The notes under the pieces are model-generated. The model was given only the letters and a program-made list of their open reading frames with translations. It was not told the DNA's origin and made no database searches. DNA of 64,000 nucleotides from assembly GCA_030278955.1 (NCBI GenBank), contig JAOANR010000002.1, positions 13,724,238 through 13,788,237 of the forward strand, in the 5' to 3' direction. The position numbers and the translations under genes are program-made. Of this stretch, positions 11,777-25,828 are shown in pieces (the first letter of the stretch is position 1; each line of letters opens with the position of its first letter). This stretch comes from Hygrophila difformis (taxonomy: Eukaryota; Streptophyta; Magnoliopsida; Lamiales; Acanthaceae).

Positions 11777-14700
11777 CTAAGCAGCTTTAGGTTTCCCATG
11801 GGACGGTTTCTTCATTTGTGAGCGAGTGCCGGCAGGTTTGTCTGATGAGGCTGATGCACTTGGCGCCTTCCGCTTTGATGGGCTGAGTACTGCAGATAAA
11901 GGTGGGGAGGATGGGTGAGAAGTTGGGTCAGGCAAGTCATTGTGTGTTGTGAGAGGATCAGGTTGTGTGGTTAGGTCAGATGGCTGAGGAGAAAGTTGGG
12001 GCGAACCCACTGATGAGCCTGTTTGTTGGGAAGGCTGGTCAGAATCCTTCGGGTGGGTTGCAGATAGGATGTGTGCTGGCACTTTTTGGGATGGAGGAAC
12101 GTCAGTGAACTGCAACATCTTCTGTACGGGACTGGATTCAGGAGCCTCAGACGCGGTAGGGGGCAGAATTTCATCCAGGGCTTTTTTGGTAGATGGTGTA
12201 AAAAACTGCTTATCTTTCCCACCATCAGCATTCACCAAGGGGGAGAAGCTGGAAGACAAAGAACCCCAACGGCTAGGTGGACTGCCCATGACTGAAACAT
12301 AGTAGTCATTCAAATCTTGCTCTGTGTATGCTACGACTGCTGTGTATTTTGATTGATTCTGAGTTCCTTGGGAGAAAGAGTAAAAGCGTATATAACAAAG
12401 GAGTTCCCTGTTTTCAACCTCGGCTGCTATGTCCCCCGACACATCTAGATTCTGTATCAATGTTAATAATTTAAACACCGGTTAGTTCAGCCAACAGGGG
12501 TAGAAAAGTTAAGAGCTGGATGAAATGATAACGTATTTAGAAGTACTGAATGCAACAAATAGAAGTACAGTAGCACACAATACATTTTCAGAGGCCGTCA
12601 TAAGATGTTCAGCCTTCTGATTAATAACAGTTTCTGCAAATGAGCCCAAAAGCGTTATAACCATTGATGCAGTTGTATCCGAAAGGGTGAGATTCACTCG
12701 TGCCCTGGACACCAGCAAAAACCAAGGTTGTTGGACGAGATGAATAATAAAAACAGTCAGATTATGGAATCGAATTAAGGAATAACCTTGGTTGGACACC
12801 AGCTTTTTCTTGACAACCCGGGCAGCGGACAACCCAGCTAATATCTACGTCCAAGGATTTATGGCAATTCGAACAGGCAATGTACCAGAACTGTTGGGTA
12901 TCAGCATTGAGCTGGACTGTGCCGCGCACCCAAACAGCATGCTGAAAGAAATTGCCAAACGAACGACAGATAAAGGCGTATATACACACTTTATCTGTTG
13001 ATAATTGGAGTACATAACATTGTTGAATGACAAAAATGGAATAGTCATAATGTTTTATCAGTGACATAACATGTTTACCAGGGATCTTGTTTAAATATAA
13101 TGTTTTTATGCAATATAAGTGTGTGTCCATTATGTCTTTAAATATTTCAATGAAGTATTTATGGCGGCCAGCCACATGTTTCATATGCTGTAAGCAAAAA
13201 ATTGATCTACTAAATGACGACCAAAATTCCAAATATTTATATGAAATATTTCAATATAAATTTGGTCTTTAGTTGGGACATACACAAGTACAATTCTCAC
13301 ATCAGAAACATGAAATAGTCTGATTACTTTTTGTTCCAGTTTGGTTTCATAACTGGCGCAACTGTAATTCTTTGATGGAGGAAACAACTTGAAACTCTCA
13401 TGGTTGATCATACTATGTGAAGAGATAATAAAAAATTACCTGCGGAAGTCTGTCAATAGCAGCCGAGACAGACAACACAAATTCATTCCCAGGCGGGGGA
13501 AGCAGGATCTTTTCATTCTTGTATTCGAAAGAGGCAACCATTTTTTTCACCTCTTCTGAGTGTTTTCCATACCTAGGAAGAATAATGTATCAGAAGATGA
13601 ATAACATAATAGGATATAAAAGGTCAGGCAATGGAGTGAAGATTGAAGGCGAAACTACCATTCTTTCATTACAATGCCCTCAATGATCGGGGGATTGATA
13701 AGGATACAACTATGGAAGCGCGTGGTCAACGAAAGAACTGTGAAAAATAAAAGGGTTCAACTAATGGTTATACGAATCAATTAATAACCGTTGTAAGGCT
13801 GGAAGAAGCGTGAATCTATATGCCAAAGTCGCTTACTGTTAAATGTAGTGACTTTCATATTCATAAAAATAACGTTTGGAGCACTGTTGGCCTGGGAAGC
13901 CAGCAGATCCCCATATTTTTGACTAAACTCATGAGTCAGAGAGACAATGAAAGCAGCATTCCTTTATAAAGAGAAAAAAAGAAGGAGCAGGCTGGTTAGC
14001 ACCAAACATGTATCAGAGAATGAAAAGGAAAACATAATCTTGAAGAATACATGTCAGTGACAGCGACAAAATCTCGCGCAATCTGATTCCCAGCATGGGT
14101 ACGGGGTGGCAAAGCTTCAACAATGACTGCATTAACATCTACAAAACCAGGAGGAGAGGGAGGGAGCAATAAGCCAGATATGATATAAAGGTGTCCAGTA
14201 ATGAAAGAAGTAATGTAAAAACGTACTGATGGTCTGGTCCGAGTCAGCAACCAAATGGAATTCATGGAAATCTTTGTATGCAACGGTAAATCGCATCCGG
14301 TGGGGGATATTTTCTTCATATGGCTCAACGATAGTTCTATTTCGTATTGTCCAGGAAAAACCATAAGGGCCAGACTGATATTTAGGATTAGTTGGTTGAA
14401 CACCAAACCCGGAAAGATAGTATCGCCGGAAGGGTAGCAAATTCTTGGCGTGAAGCCTTATGTCGGGGCCAAACATAACAGCATGGGCCAGTGTACCCTG
14501 TGGTAAAATAACATCCACAAACGATTCTATTAAAAATATTCACAAATACATGAATGTCAGTGGATGTATAATGTTAACTGTAATGTAATAAAGGGCGCAA
14601 CAAAAGATTAGATAGTATATATAAGCGAAGGCTGTTAACATTTCCAACCAATTACTTGAGGTCACCAACAACAAAACTGGATTATAGCAGGCACCACAGG

Positions 14701-15343
14701 CACAATAGCATAAACAGCCAACACTTATTATCTAAACGTGTTACAATATATGGGTAAATTGGGTGAAAGGACTTAAATAGGCCGAGTTTTAAACAATCTG
14801 CAAGACTCCAAGCCATGGAAAAATAGTACAGAACGAGAACTCAAATAGTACTTCCCAATAAGTTTTTTTGTATAATTTGAAAGGTTGATCAGTGCTAACA
14901 GATTCATTATATTAAACGAGTAGGACAGTAGTTTCCGGGGTCGGCGGAGCATTAAACGCAACAAAAAAGGAAAAAGAAAGGGGACCGATTTATTAAAACA
15001 TGATAAATAAAAAGATGATAACGTTGAACAAAAAAGTCAGGGGCATGCATAGTTCGGTACGCTGCACATTCTGGCGTAGCCTATGTTAACAGCTACGCAT
15101 CACCCGGAGAATGCAGCACACTTTGCAAACACAATATAAGCATATAGTAAACAATGAGAAAAGGCATGGAAGAATAATAAAGACACTCACAGCATCATCT
15201 GTAAGGAGCAACCGCTGGTATGGAGCCCGGTCGGACTGGCCGCTCGGCTGCAGCACAGGACCTTTATCTACAACCTGGACAAGAACCCAGAAACCACGCG
15301 ACATTGAGCTAACCTGCTCGATCGGAACAGTCCGTCTTTCCAT
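11777..15343 (-). CDS. Replication protein A 70-kDa subunit-like protein (Helitron RPA), 9 exons
   Basis: Exons: 15343-15187, 14526-14227, 14138-14051, 13961-13837, 13737-13659, 13572-13440, 12941-12787, 12704-12584, 12451-11777. Every junction is GT/AG and every phase closes, giving about 610 residues. The first 150 residues form an RPA1-like N-terminal OB fold (WVLVQVVDKG ... LLLTDDAV ... GFSWTIRNRT). Residues about 153-294 form a second OB fold (SCILINPPI ... MVASFEYKN). Residues about 295-400 are the C-terminal zinc domain with Cys317/Cys320 (CSNC) and Cys334/Cys337 (CPGC). The last 200 residues are Pro/Ser-rich with a basic, nuclear-signal-like end. RPA binds single-stranded DNA. Plant Helitrons often carry such a gene, presumably to protect the displaced strand. 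It has the same strand as the Rep/helicase at 20450-25616. The ATG at 15343 is the first in its exon. No disabling change is seen. Confidence 0.88.
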
Positions 15344-17507
15344 GGAATACAAGGACGCTGGGATGGACGCTTCGATTTTGGAGTGGTGAAGATAGCCCGG
15401 ACTTACAACGGTTTAACCAGGGAATTTCAAGATGGAAAGGTAGAAAAGCAGGCTAACAAGATTCCATGGTATGAGAATATAAAAGGTTTATTACTGTTGG
15501 GGAAAGGATAAACCCAAAAGATTGACAACTGAAAACTGAGAGTGATTGATAGAAAAGAGCTGCAGTGTTATGATTACTCACTACTATCAAGATTTAATTC
15601 ATTTCACTTGTATTAAGCTGCAGTTATATAATTACTCACTACAATCAAGATTTAATTTCTTTTTTCTGTACTTGTTCTGACACAAGAGTGTCACTATTTA
15701 TTGTATAACTTTAACTTAATATTATTCAAAGTACATAAAGAAAAAATAGTCAAGTTGAAACTCGTTAAATCGTATAATCATATAATTTTATAAAGAATAT
15801 TTTAAATAATTTTTTGTTATATATATTTCGAGATATTAACCATTGAAAGAATACGTTGGATTGTTGGCAGAAACGGAATAAAACATCTTAAATGGGACAG
15901 AGGTAGTACCTATTAATCTTTTATTCTGGAAGAGTTTAGCCCTTTATATGTATTTATTTTAATCTAAACTATTTACATTTCACACAAAAAAATACCTATT
16001 TTTAACAGTCAATACCACAAGTGATTCAAAGAATAAAATTTAGAAATTTGATATTGTAAAATTACATAATGGAAAAAATGGAACAGAATATTAGTTCGTA
16101 ATGTTTTATTTTGTACTTTAATGCACATTTTAAATCCCTAATAATTCCATGTTCAGTACAAATAACAAAATTATAATCCCCATATTTAAAAACTACACGG
16201 CAAGACGAATATAACAAAATCACACTTAACTATAGTTTAACTTATATAGCTATAAGATAAAATAACATTAAAGATGTTCAATGAATAGTGACATAAAATA
16301 GAAGAATTTTAAATTGAAACATAATGAACCTCATCATAATAATCATATGGTGCAGATACTGAAAAACTTTGTTCATATCATAATAATCCTATGCTACAAA
16401 AATTGAAAACTAATAAATAAAAAAATACAAAAAACTAAATAAATTTAAAAATAGAAATGGAAACACGACATTAAACTTATAATGAGTTGTTCACTAATGC
16501 TTTAAAAAATATATAGATATGCCATATAAGACTTTTAAAAAATATATAAATTTATAAATGTTTTATTTAATTCTGAAATGTAAACATCACTTTAATTTGG
16601 GGTTGTTTTTTTTACAAGCTGCGAAATAAGTATTATTTATTTATAAAATTAAGTCATTAAATATAATAAGATGTACTATTTATAAAACTAAAGATTTTTT
16701 CTCATATATAAACTATCTCATCCTTACAAAAGCAAGTTTTATTATTTATAAATTTCAAAAGCTTAATCAGTAAATATGATTTGTATAGATCAATAACCAG
16801 CGACCAAACACTACACAATACTACAATACAAATGATAACATCAATATATATACATATATATACATATATGTATTCAAGAGTAAAATTAACCACTAACATA
16901 AATATAAATACATAAGAAGATATTTATATATCATGTAGAATAATATCAATTTACAATTCTAAGTATTTTAAATATAAAAGAAACCTCTATATAGGTAGCT
17001 TGCTAAAAATAAGAAAACTACGCGTACTTTGTTAGCGACATAATATCTAAATACCAGTGAACTGCAGAGGGAAAAAACGAGGCTTAATAAAATGCTAAAC
17101 AAATAATGAGTTGTAAATAAAAGAAAAGGAAAAAGAAATAATCATTTGAAAGGCGACGGGAACAAATTTGTATCATAGATTCAATATGATTAGTCTGCAT
17201 CTCTAGTAAGGGTGAAATTATATTCTGAACTGAAAAGAAACACAGGCAAGTTTGTATAATATGTTTGAATTTCCATGAGACGGAACAATAAAATCCAAAA
17301 GGCAACGATCGGCATATCTGCATTCATACGCTACGCATGCAATTTCTCCAAGTATAAAGAATATTAACAAGGCATGGCCAGCCAAATACATAGTAACAAA
17401 GAGATTAGCTCGATAAGATATATATTCAAATTATATTACAAGGAGCGTAAGTCCTCCATCAGTAACGGATGTAGCAAACATATAGAGCACAGCAACATAA
17501 TAAATAC
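15344..17507. other. Non-coding AT-rich interval between Helitron genes
   Basis: It holds a short tandem duplication at about 15558-15662 (gctgcag...attactcact...atcaagatttaatt, twice) and the MITE remnant at 15650-15908. Otherwise it is AT-rich DNA. Short open frames near 16.7-17.5 kb are not recognised. The downstream part of the unknown spliced gene (17508-18772) may continue here, but I could not place its next exon. Confidence 0.45.
15650..15908. mobile_element. Stowaway-type MITE, copy 2 (left end degraded)
   Basis: This is the same family as 2749-3013 ('aactttaacttaatattattcaaagta', 'atttcgagatattaac', 'gggacagaggtag' next to TA). The right end is clear at 15908. The left terminus no longer shows the CTCCCTCCGTCC motif. 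Confidence 0.65.
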
Positions 17508-18772
17508 TGTGAACGGCAATACGGCCACCGAACGAGTTTGGCGGGGAGAAGCATCAGCATCCAAACTCTAACAGGCATATTTTGGACAAAATATGCTTGA
17601 ATTCACGACAATTATAGCATATATTATTCCATACCCTCGACAGGCAATGGCAAAGGGCACGGAAGCAAATGTTACCGGCAGGGATCTAGATGCATTACCA
17701 AATAAAAAAAAAAAAGCATTAAAGCACACAATAATACACCAGCAGACTCATGACATAACAGCTATGCCTACCTGCAGTTGTTGAATTTGCATCTGCAATG
17801 CACTGGCACCCCCTAAAGCATATTCATTTATTTTAGCCTGTAAAAATTAAACCAGTTAAAGAATAATGAAAATAGTTAGAACCTTCATCGACCAGGAAAT
17901 CAACAGTACCATACACTATTATAGATAAGCTTAGCCGGGTGTGGAAACTTTAATAGCACTAATGCATACATTGCTTTGCATCAGCAATATATATATATAT
18001 AAAAGAAAAAATACCTCCACGTGCAAACCGATGCATTGAAACCTGGAAACAGAATTTCCTGCTGATCAGAAAAGAGGCCAACCCCCACGAACTATGAAAG
18101 CTGAACAAAAAACAATTCTTCGTACACAACAACTCATTAATAAAATCACATTAAGAGGATTTCTAGTGGGGTGTTCAATTTGCAGTGTATTCATACTGCA
18201 ATGGGGGTTACAGTGCAAGGTAACACTCCAAAATAAACTAATCGCCTTGTAGAACTGTTTGCAGAGTTAAAACAAAAGTCTGCAATAGAAACAGGTGAAA
18301 TGATTAGAAAGACTCTAATGGATTGAACGTATACTATTGCAAGAAAGTAACAAAGAAAAAGTGGCAAAAATAGTATTAAGAACATCAAATGTAAGAGCCA
18401 TTTGTTGAAACAGAGTGACATTAAATAGCATCAAGAATATCAAATATCCCCTGCCAAACGCAACCCACCCACAAACTGGGGCATAAATAACGTTTGGTGA
18501 GGTAGAGTTTGAACTTTATTAACAATTACATTCTTTAATTTCCCCGAACATAACACCATGCTTTTAAATAAAACGAAAAAGATAATTTAATTACCCTTAG
18601 CACTCAAGTAGAGAATCCTTTCGCTTGAAGACTCAACAACTGTTTGAGATTTCAGCTTATTCATAGGTGACACTGTATTTGAAACTCCTAACACTTCAGT
18701 ATTTACACCAATAATTCCCAGTATTTGTTGACTCAACCAACAATAGCTTTTATGGACACCAACGACGCACCA
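17508..18772 (-). CDS. Partial spliced gene of unknown function (four exons)
   Basis: Four minus-strand exon candidates join without breaking phase: 18772-18595, 18061-18015, 17837-17772 and 17567-17508. Introns begin GT and end AG. They encode about 117 residues. Recognisable short pieces are WCVVGVHKSYCWLSQQ, then AKINEYALGGASALQMQIQQ (an amphipathic, Gln-rich stretch of one whole 66-nt exon), then SLDADASPRQTRSVAV. I do not recognise the family. Neither the start nor the end was found. It lies between the two Helitron genes on the same strand, so it may be a captured host-gene fragment or extra 5' exons of a Helitron transcript. The multi-exon phase agreement is the main support. Confidence 0.42.
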
Positions 18773-20449
18773 CTTGTAGAAAAAATAGAAAAGTCAAAAG
18801 GGCCAATAGCTTTCCAAACTCAACTATAGAAGACAAATTGATGAGGCAACAAAAAGAAAATAGAATTTAAGTCTGTTTTCAAGTAAGACATATGAGTTAA
18901 ATTGAGCTGCGATAAATAAAGCACACATTCCTAAATAAACACGTATACAAAACTGGCCAAAACTGTCATGCAGGAAGCCAAAATAGAAAATCATTGAAAA
19001 TTAGAAAATATTATTACAAACAACAAATTGAGGTCAACAATACATCACATGGCTTTACCAAGCATAAAGCCTGCACAAAGCTTCTGCAATATTCGTATTG
19101 ATAGAACAGCTTTTTATAAGCCATACAAACAAGACGATGAAATTTTTTAATAAATCAATTCGGGTGCCAGCATGAGCCCAGGAGCCTGAGAAAATTTATC
19201 CGCTAATTCTTATAGAGTGGCTGCAAAAAAATAAACCAATTAGCTCATAGCAGCAAAGAACATAGTAATTAATGTTAGAACAGACCATAGCAATACCTGA
19301 ACAACACGAAACAACCAGATTAACACATGCAAACTTTATGTGAGAACCAAAGGTAACCTGTCAGACCTGACAACCTAACACCAATAGACAAACACGAAAG
19401 AACGCCAACGACCCTGTCAAAGCCACCACATCCTCTCCTTAAAGATTCACCCAGGCAGTTCCAGGGATACACTTCCTCAGTTTTTTTCTAGTCTGCAGCA
19501 ATTGATTTACTTTGCATTATTCATAGTTTACCAAGAACCACGCATGGAATTCTCAAGGACAAGCCTGACCCAATTGTTCAAGAGCCGGAGTAAAGACATG
19601 AGACGGACAAAAAAGTTGTAGAAGGAATTTTTTTCCCCCGAATCAGTAGGCATAATTACATAACTACAGAGGGAAAGTTAGCCGGCTATTGCACAGTAAT
19701 AGCAGTCCAGCACACTCACCGAAAATTCCCTGAGTTGGATTCTTACGCACACACCTTTGAAGGAAGAAGATTACATTAATTTCGGTTCCCAAAACACCCA
19801 ATGCGAGATGCCAAAGAACAACATATTTCTACAAGACTGCCCTCTATAATAGGAAATACAGGTTTGATATACGGGTTTTCCCGAGTAAACAAAATAGAAA
19901 TGCATACCTCAGCAAAAACCTAACTATAAGACAACGCAGCACCGGGTTCACAAATTGTTTTCCAGTATAGCATATTACGCCCCACAAGCAGGGAACTGCA
20001 TTTGGGAAAACTTTCAACCATTAGGTTGAAACATAAGCAACAAAATCATTATGTCAAAGAATGGCAATCACTAAACATGGGTATACAAGTAGGCTGTAAA
20101 GAGCCTACGTCGCTTCACAGTTCTTGCCTTCATGCAGAAGAAGCCAGTTGCCTGTAACATATATCTGCAGCAAGAGACTATTGTGATACCATCGAGGTTG
20201 TAGACCTGTCAACTGCTTGCTGAGCGCGAAAACAATACGCCACTAACTGACTGCAAAACCATGAATTGGAAAATCAACAATACTCTAGATAAATCAGCAA
20301 ATGGCAAAACATAAATGCCACTTCATCAATACAAGGTAAAAGTAAGAGTACACATTTACAATCACTAAAAACGGAAAAGTAACTGGGTAGATAGGATATT
20401 CATATAAGAGAAAAAACATTAAACCAACCTGGCGGCTAGGTAAAGGATT
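18773..20449. other. 3' flank of the Rep/helicase gene; nothing firmly coding
   Basis: This is mostly AT-rich DNA downstream (minus strand) of the helicase stop. Two short minus-strand exon-like frames end in stops: one near 19220-19150 (ELADKFSQAPGLMLAPELIY) and one near 20220-20090. They have no recognised family and no joined neighbours. Confidence 0.35.
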
Positions 20450-23400
20450 TCAAGCCTGAAGTATTTGTTTATACACTATATTCTTTGTCCTGTTCCAATC
20501 CATAGTCTGTGCACAGATTGGTCGGATAAGAATTTTTAAGTTAGAAGATGACCTTACCCGAGACAAAGCAACATATAATTGTCCGTGGGAAAACACAGGT
20601 TCCTTCAAGTAAATCCCAACACAATCAAGAGTCTGACCCTGGGACTTGTTAATTGTCATTGCAAAACACAAACGAACCGGAAATTGGACACGCTTAAAAG
20701 GAACTGGAAAATGGATGTCTGAAGGTGCTTTCAAAGGTATTCTGTGCAAAAATACGTCTTTACCACTATATTCTCCAAAACAAATGGCTGCATGAATAAC
20801 ATTAGAGCAAAGGTTTTTTACCACCAACCGTGTCCCATTACAAAGGCCTTCAGTTGGATCTAAATTCCTTAACAAGATAATGGGTGCACCAACTTTCAAA
20901 ACCAACCGATGTGGAGGGAGACTACCAGGGCACAAAGAATTTAACATGTCTTCATAAACAGCTTGATCAGCAGGATTGATTGTTTCGTCCCTGCTAAAAT
21001 ATTCTGTAAATTCTCCGGGGAAACGATCAATTAACATACTATTCAACTCATCAACGTAACTATTTTTTGTACTTAACAACATTCTATTTTCACGTGCACA
21101 GCTTGTCCCCTTCAAACAGACAAATGAAGGATACACAAAGTCAGTCAATTTTTGGATAGAAACCTCGTCAGACTCATATGGGAGACAAAACTCTTGCGGA
21201 ACTGCAATATTACTATATCTATCTGTTGGTTCAATTCCATTACCAACTCGTAATAAGTAGGAAGTAAAAGCAGGATCAAACCGAGCACGCATGTTTTCAC
21301 TTAAACGCAAAATTTGAAATGAAGGCCAAAGCGGGGAATGAACTATACAAGCAGAAATAATTTCGGCCTCACTCCCATTCTTAACAATAGGCAACGTCTG
21401 TCTAAAATCACCACCCAGCACAACGACCTTCCCCCCAAACAAAGATTCTGAATTCATAAGATCTTGAAGCAGATCATTCAATGCTTCAATTGCAGATTTC
21501 TTGGACATTGTAACTTCATCCCATAAAATGAGTTTGCTTTCCTGGATCAATTTCCCCAACGAACTCTGCTTACTAATCCGGCAATGAGTCCCTCCAGAAG
21601 TGTCAACTGGAATTTTAAACCTAGAATGGGCAGTCCGGCCTCCAGGGAGCAATGAAGCTGCTATCCCGGAACTTGCATTAGCAAGAGCAATAAAACCTCT
21701 CGAGCGAACATCAGCAAGCAAGGCCCTGTAAAGGAATGATTTGCCCGTGCCACCTGGGCCATCAACAAAAAAAGCACTACCTTCTCCAGAATAAACAGCA
21801 GTAGTGATTTTTTCAAACGCTTCCCGTTGCCCTTCATTCAAAAGGTGAATAGCTGCCAAATCATTTGGTTGCACAATAATATTCCTTTCACTATCCACTT
21901 CCTTCGTATACTGCTCAGGTGGATTGTTTGGGATTTGCTGGTCAATTAAATTATATGACTCAAGCTTCCTCCCCATTGACAATAAGAAGGAGCCAATCTG
22001 CGCCAGGACCTTTTGTCGGACAATGTATGCTGGAAGGTGGAGTTTAAGAAAGTCCTCTGAAAGATCATGCTCAAACATCTCCCACAATGCCCGAGGATGC
22101 TGAGGCTCACAGTACGCAAGTAAGGTTGCAAACAAACGACGGAGTTCATAAGGCATGCTAAATACGGCAGCCTCAGACAGACATAATTCCTGACTATTAT
22201 CATGCTGAAACAAACCCCGGAGAGCACAGGCTTCTTTGAATGTCTGGGCAGCAGTACCCCGGTATTTTAGTAAATCCTGGAAAGAAGTTGGACAACGGAC
22301 CTTTGTCAAAAGCAACCGCAAATAATAACGTTCTCCTTCAGTTGGGTGCGCAAGATTCACGCGCCCTATAGCACCCTGGTGCTGCTTCCGCAATTGCCAA
22401 AACTTTTTTGACGTGCTCCACACAAAGTGGGCAGGGAACTCAGAATACGTCAACTTCAAACGTTGAGCGTCACGATTTGTCCTGTTCATGAAAAAAAATT
22501 CAGTAAGCATTGTCTTCCTATTGAATGGATTACGCAAGACATTAGCTAATTTCTCCCGGGCATTGAAGTGCACACACTGGAAATTTTCTAAATGGAGCTG
22601 TAGATGAATAACTGCAGGTTTCATCTCAGAAAGAGTAAACCTAAAAATTCGCCAGGCTGCCTCCGGAGGGGAAACCCACCTCGCAGTTTGGTATTGTTTG
22701 ATCTCATCCAAACTCTCGAGAGATTTATCAGTACCAACATGGAAGTTAATTTTATCATGTCCTTTGCAAATGTATTTATAAATGTACTTAACTGACTGAA
22801 CAGTCGCACAAATTTCAACATTAATGTGACAATTATACTTAGCAAGCAAAAAAGGGTTATATGGAACAACCCATCTATTATCTAAATCTTTCCCTCTAAC
22901 ACGAACTGTTACCCCTGTGTCGCGCCGCCTATAAACAGGGTACGCATCATCACCTTTCGTCGTAGTATGACAAAATTTTTTTGGGAAGCTGTAAGAACAA
23001 CCACGGCCAGGCTCCATACAAACATTTGATGGATTCAAATCCCCACATGGACCATGCATCATATGAGTTTTGACCAAGGTGTGCAAATATGGGTGTTTAA
23101 TTTTGTCAGGAATTTCAGCACACACAATAGAGTCATACTCATCAGTAGAAAAGAATTTGGATTTAGGAGCAAGTATCAACAAAAAGTGAGCATGTGGCAA
23201 CCCGCGCTTTTGGAATTCAACCACATACGTGTATGCAATGACTGCACCAAAAAGTTCCCTCTGGATTAAGTCATGTTTAAATTCAACAAGCTTTGAGTGA
23301 AAAACACGGGCAGTTAAGTCAGGCCGGTTTTGGACAAGTGCATTGGGCATTAACAATTCCTTTATTTCAGGCCAATTTGGATTACACGTAATTGTCAGGA

Positions 23401-25616
23401 AAAGATCAGGCTTACCAAAGTGCTGAACAAGAGCCATTGCATCCATATACCGACGCTTCATATCACGCGGGCCACCAATGAAAGTAGGTGGCAGGTATGT
23501 CTTCTGCCCACAATTCGCACCATCTTTTTCACCATTTGCAAAACAATCTTGGATACCCTGCAAAAATTCATTCCGAATATCAGCCTGCTTCAATCGATGA
23601 AAATCAAGGCGTTGGGATTCTATTTTAATATATTGATCAACAAAAAACTGCTGGGTCAAGCGGCCAAAATGCAGGACAAATGGTGAATCATTAGGTCTGA
23701 TTTGAAACATATAAGCGTAATATTCCCTTATTGATACAACCGGGCACTCAGTTGATGCGGATGCAGCTACTGCAAGGCAGAAGGACAAACATTAAAAGGA
23801 GAAACTATTAAATAGATAAAAACAATATATATTCCCATAATAGCAATAACTAACATTCTGCTTCATGGAGGAAAACATCGTCCGCAGAGGAGCCAACGTC
23901 AAAATCTGGAAATAAACAATGACTACCCAGGGAACGTTTTCTACCAGTAATCTTATGTTCTTTTTTTTTTATTCCCTCATGCCAGCCACTTTCTCCAAAC
24001 GGGAACAACAAGGGGTATTGCAAAGGATCATAGCACCCATAATAGTACGATACAGGATAACTCTGTCCACTGTGGCTGTGGACTTTAATATGACGAGTTG
24101 TTACTACCTCATGGTCTTCGCCTTCTATCCAGAGCGCAGCCACCTGGGAGACGGAGGGTTTATTAAAAGTTTTCTGGTCTCCTGCGGAATTACTATGGAA
24201 TAGAATATTATACTCAACCAAATCAGGAATAGCGTTCAAAGAGCGGAAAAACTGCGAATAAGGATTTTCCAGAAGGAGTTCAACAATCATTTTTATGATA
24301 CGCGGATCAACACGTGGAAAAGATTCAGACCGCTCTGCACACTGAGTTTCAGAATCGAAAAAATATAGCTGTAAATGTCTCGATTTGACAACAGGATCAA
24401 TGAAATGGAACAATTGGCCCTGCACTTTGAAAGTATAAATGCCTTTATTATTCGTCGCCAAATCTTTATCATACCTAACACCGAGAGAAGTGAATGCAAA
24501 TTCATTATTTATTGCACGGATGTATTCTCTAAAAGAGAACGCTTCTTCGGAAGATGAAAGAAGAAGTTCTTTCAGCAATCCAGGCACCCGATTAAAAGAA
24601 ATGGAAACATCCCCATCCATGCAACAAAAATTTTTGGTCTCACCAGGGAATTTGAATGCACGACAGTGTGGACAGTTTGCAATCTTCTCCAAGACAAATG
24701 GCTCAGAAGCCAAGCGGCAAAGAAAAGCCCGCGCCACACCTAAATGAACGACAACAATAGTATTTAAGCATGAAAAAAATAAGGACAACGATAGACAAAA
24801 CACAACCAATGGACCAACAACTTACCAGAATCAGTGGACTGCTGTGCAGGCACAGTCAGGCTATCAACAAAACCAGCTGCAGGTGGTGGTTGAACTGGAA
24901 ATAAGTGGAGAAATAACCATATATAAGGACTATAAAATGACCAACGAAAAAAGATATAACCAAGAACAGAGAAAAATAAAATCCAGTATAATATCAAGCG
25001 GGCAGCAGGAGAAGAAGAGAATATACAAAGTTAGTATAAACAACCCCTCACCAGGAACACTCGAACAAGCCCCAGAAGAATGCAGGAGGAACACAGACGG
25101 GCAAACTTCAACGGAGCAATCAACAAGACCATCTCCAGAACTTGATGCTGAATGAGGACGAATGCAAAAAATAGTCATGAAAGAAACAAAGGAACACGAG
25201 CACAGTACGGAATCTATGAATGTGATTTTGATGTAGCCGGTCAATTTGCAAGCATTGGCCCAGCCTCTGAGCTTATGAATATCCTCACAGAGCTACTCTA
25301 TGAACTTAATATAAATTCATAAACAGTTTATACACCACCCGGACAACCCCAGCCCGAGTTCAACAAACCTGGGTCACCGACAGAGACACCGTGAAATAAA
25401 GGATCAGAACCAGGCGGGCCTGGAGAAGAGGGGAAAAATCAAGGATCACCCAAATTAAATTTTGAACAAAACAAAACGGAGACAAAAGATTAGGCAACAA
25501 AAGGAACAACTCTGGTGCAGCGGGCCAATACGGCGGAGGCCAACTGCAGCAGGGCAACATTCAACTACGCAATCAACCAGGCCATCTTCGAACAGAGGAC
25601 ACAAAGAACCGGACAT
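20450..25616 (-). CDS. Helitron Rep/PIF1-like helicase (RepHel), 6 exons
   Basis: Exons: 25616-25511, 25419-25369, 25147-25052, 24894-24826, 24739-23855, 23769-20450. All junctions are GT/AG and phases close, giving about 1508 residues, close to the usual Helitron transposase size. The N-terminal zinc-like segment is CPHCRAFKFPGETKNFCC. The rolling-circle Rep domain has the HUH motif in LPHAHFLLIL (about residue 594) and a two-tyrosine motif YIYKYICKG (about 730). The PIF1/RecD-type superfamily 1 helicase follows: Walker A GPGGTGKS (about 1073), WDE box (ILWDEVTM), GDFRQTLPIV, and the C-terminal TINKSQGQT and YVALSRVRS motifs. The protein nicks and unwinds donor DNA in Helitron rolling-circle transposition. 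I chose the ATG at 25616 because it begins the first phase-compatible exon; an earlier start is possible. No stop or frameshift is visible, so the gene may be functional. It pairs with the RPA gene downstream on the same strand. Confidence 0.9.
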
Positions 25617-25630
25617 TTGGAAGCATACAA

Positions 25631-25818
25631 CAACAAACGGAAACCTGCAAATCACAAACCAGGAATTAATAGCATGCTTATACACACGAACAAAGACAAA
25701 CGTACATTACAAAATACATACAATCAACAAACGGAAACCTGCAAATCACAAACCAGGAATTAATAGCATGCTTATACACACAAACAAAGACAAACGTGCA
25801 TTACAAAATACATACAAT
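25631..25818. repeat. 94-bp perfect-looking tandem duplication upstream of RepHel
   Basis: The unit starting caacaaacggaaacctgcaa at 25631 repeats at 25725 with one or two differences. It lies in the 5' leader or promoter of the minus-strand RepHel gene. Confidence 0.85.
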
Positions 25819-25828
25819 CAAAGATGAA

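Noticed and set aside
18197..18279. Possible exon reading FCFNSANSSTRRLVYFG
   Set aside because: It has AG and GT borders, but including it breaks the reading frame with the neighbouring exon at 18061-18015.
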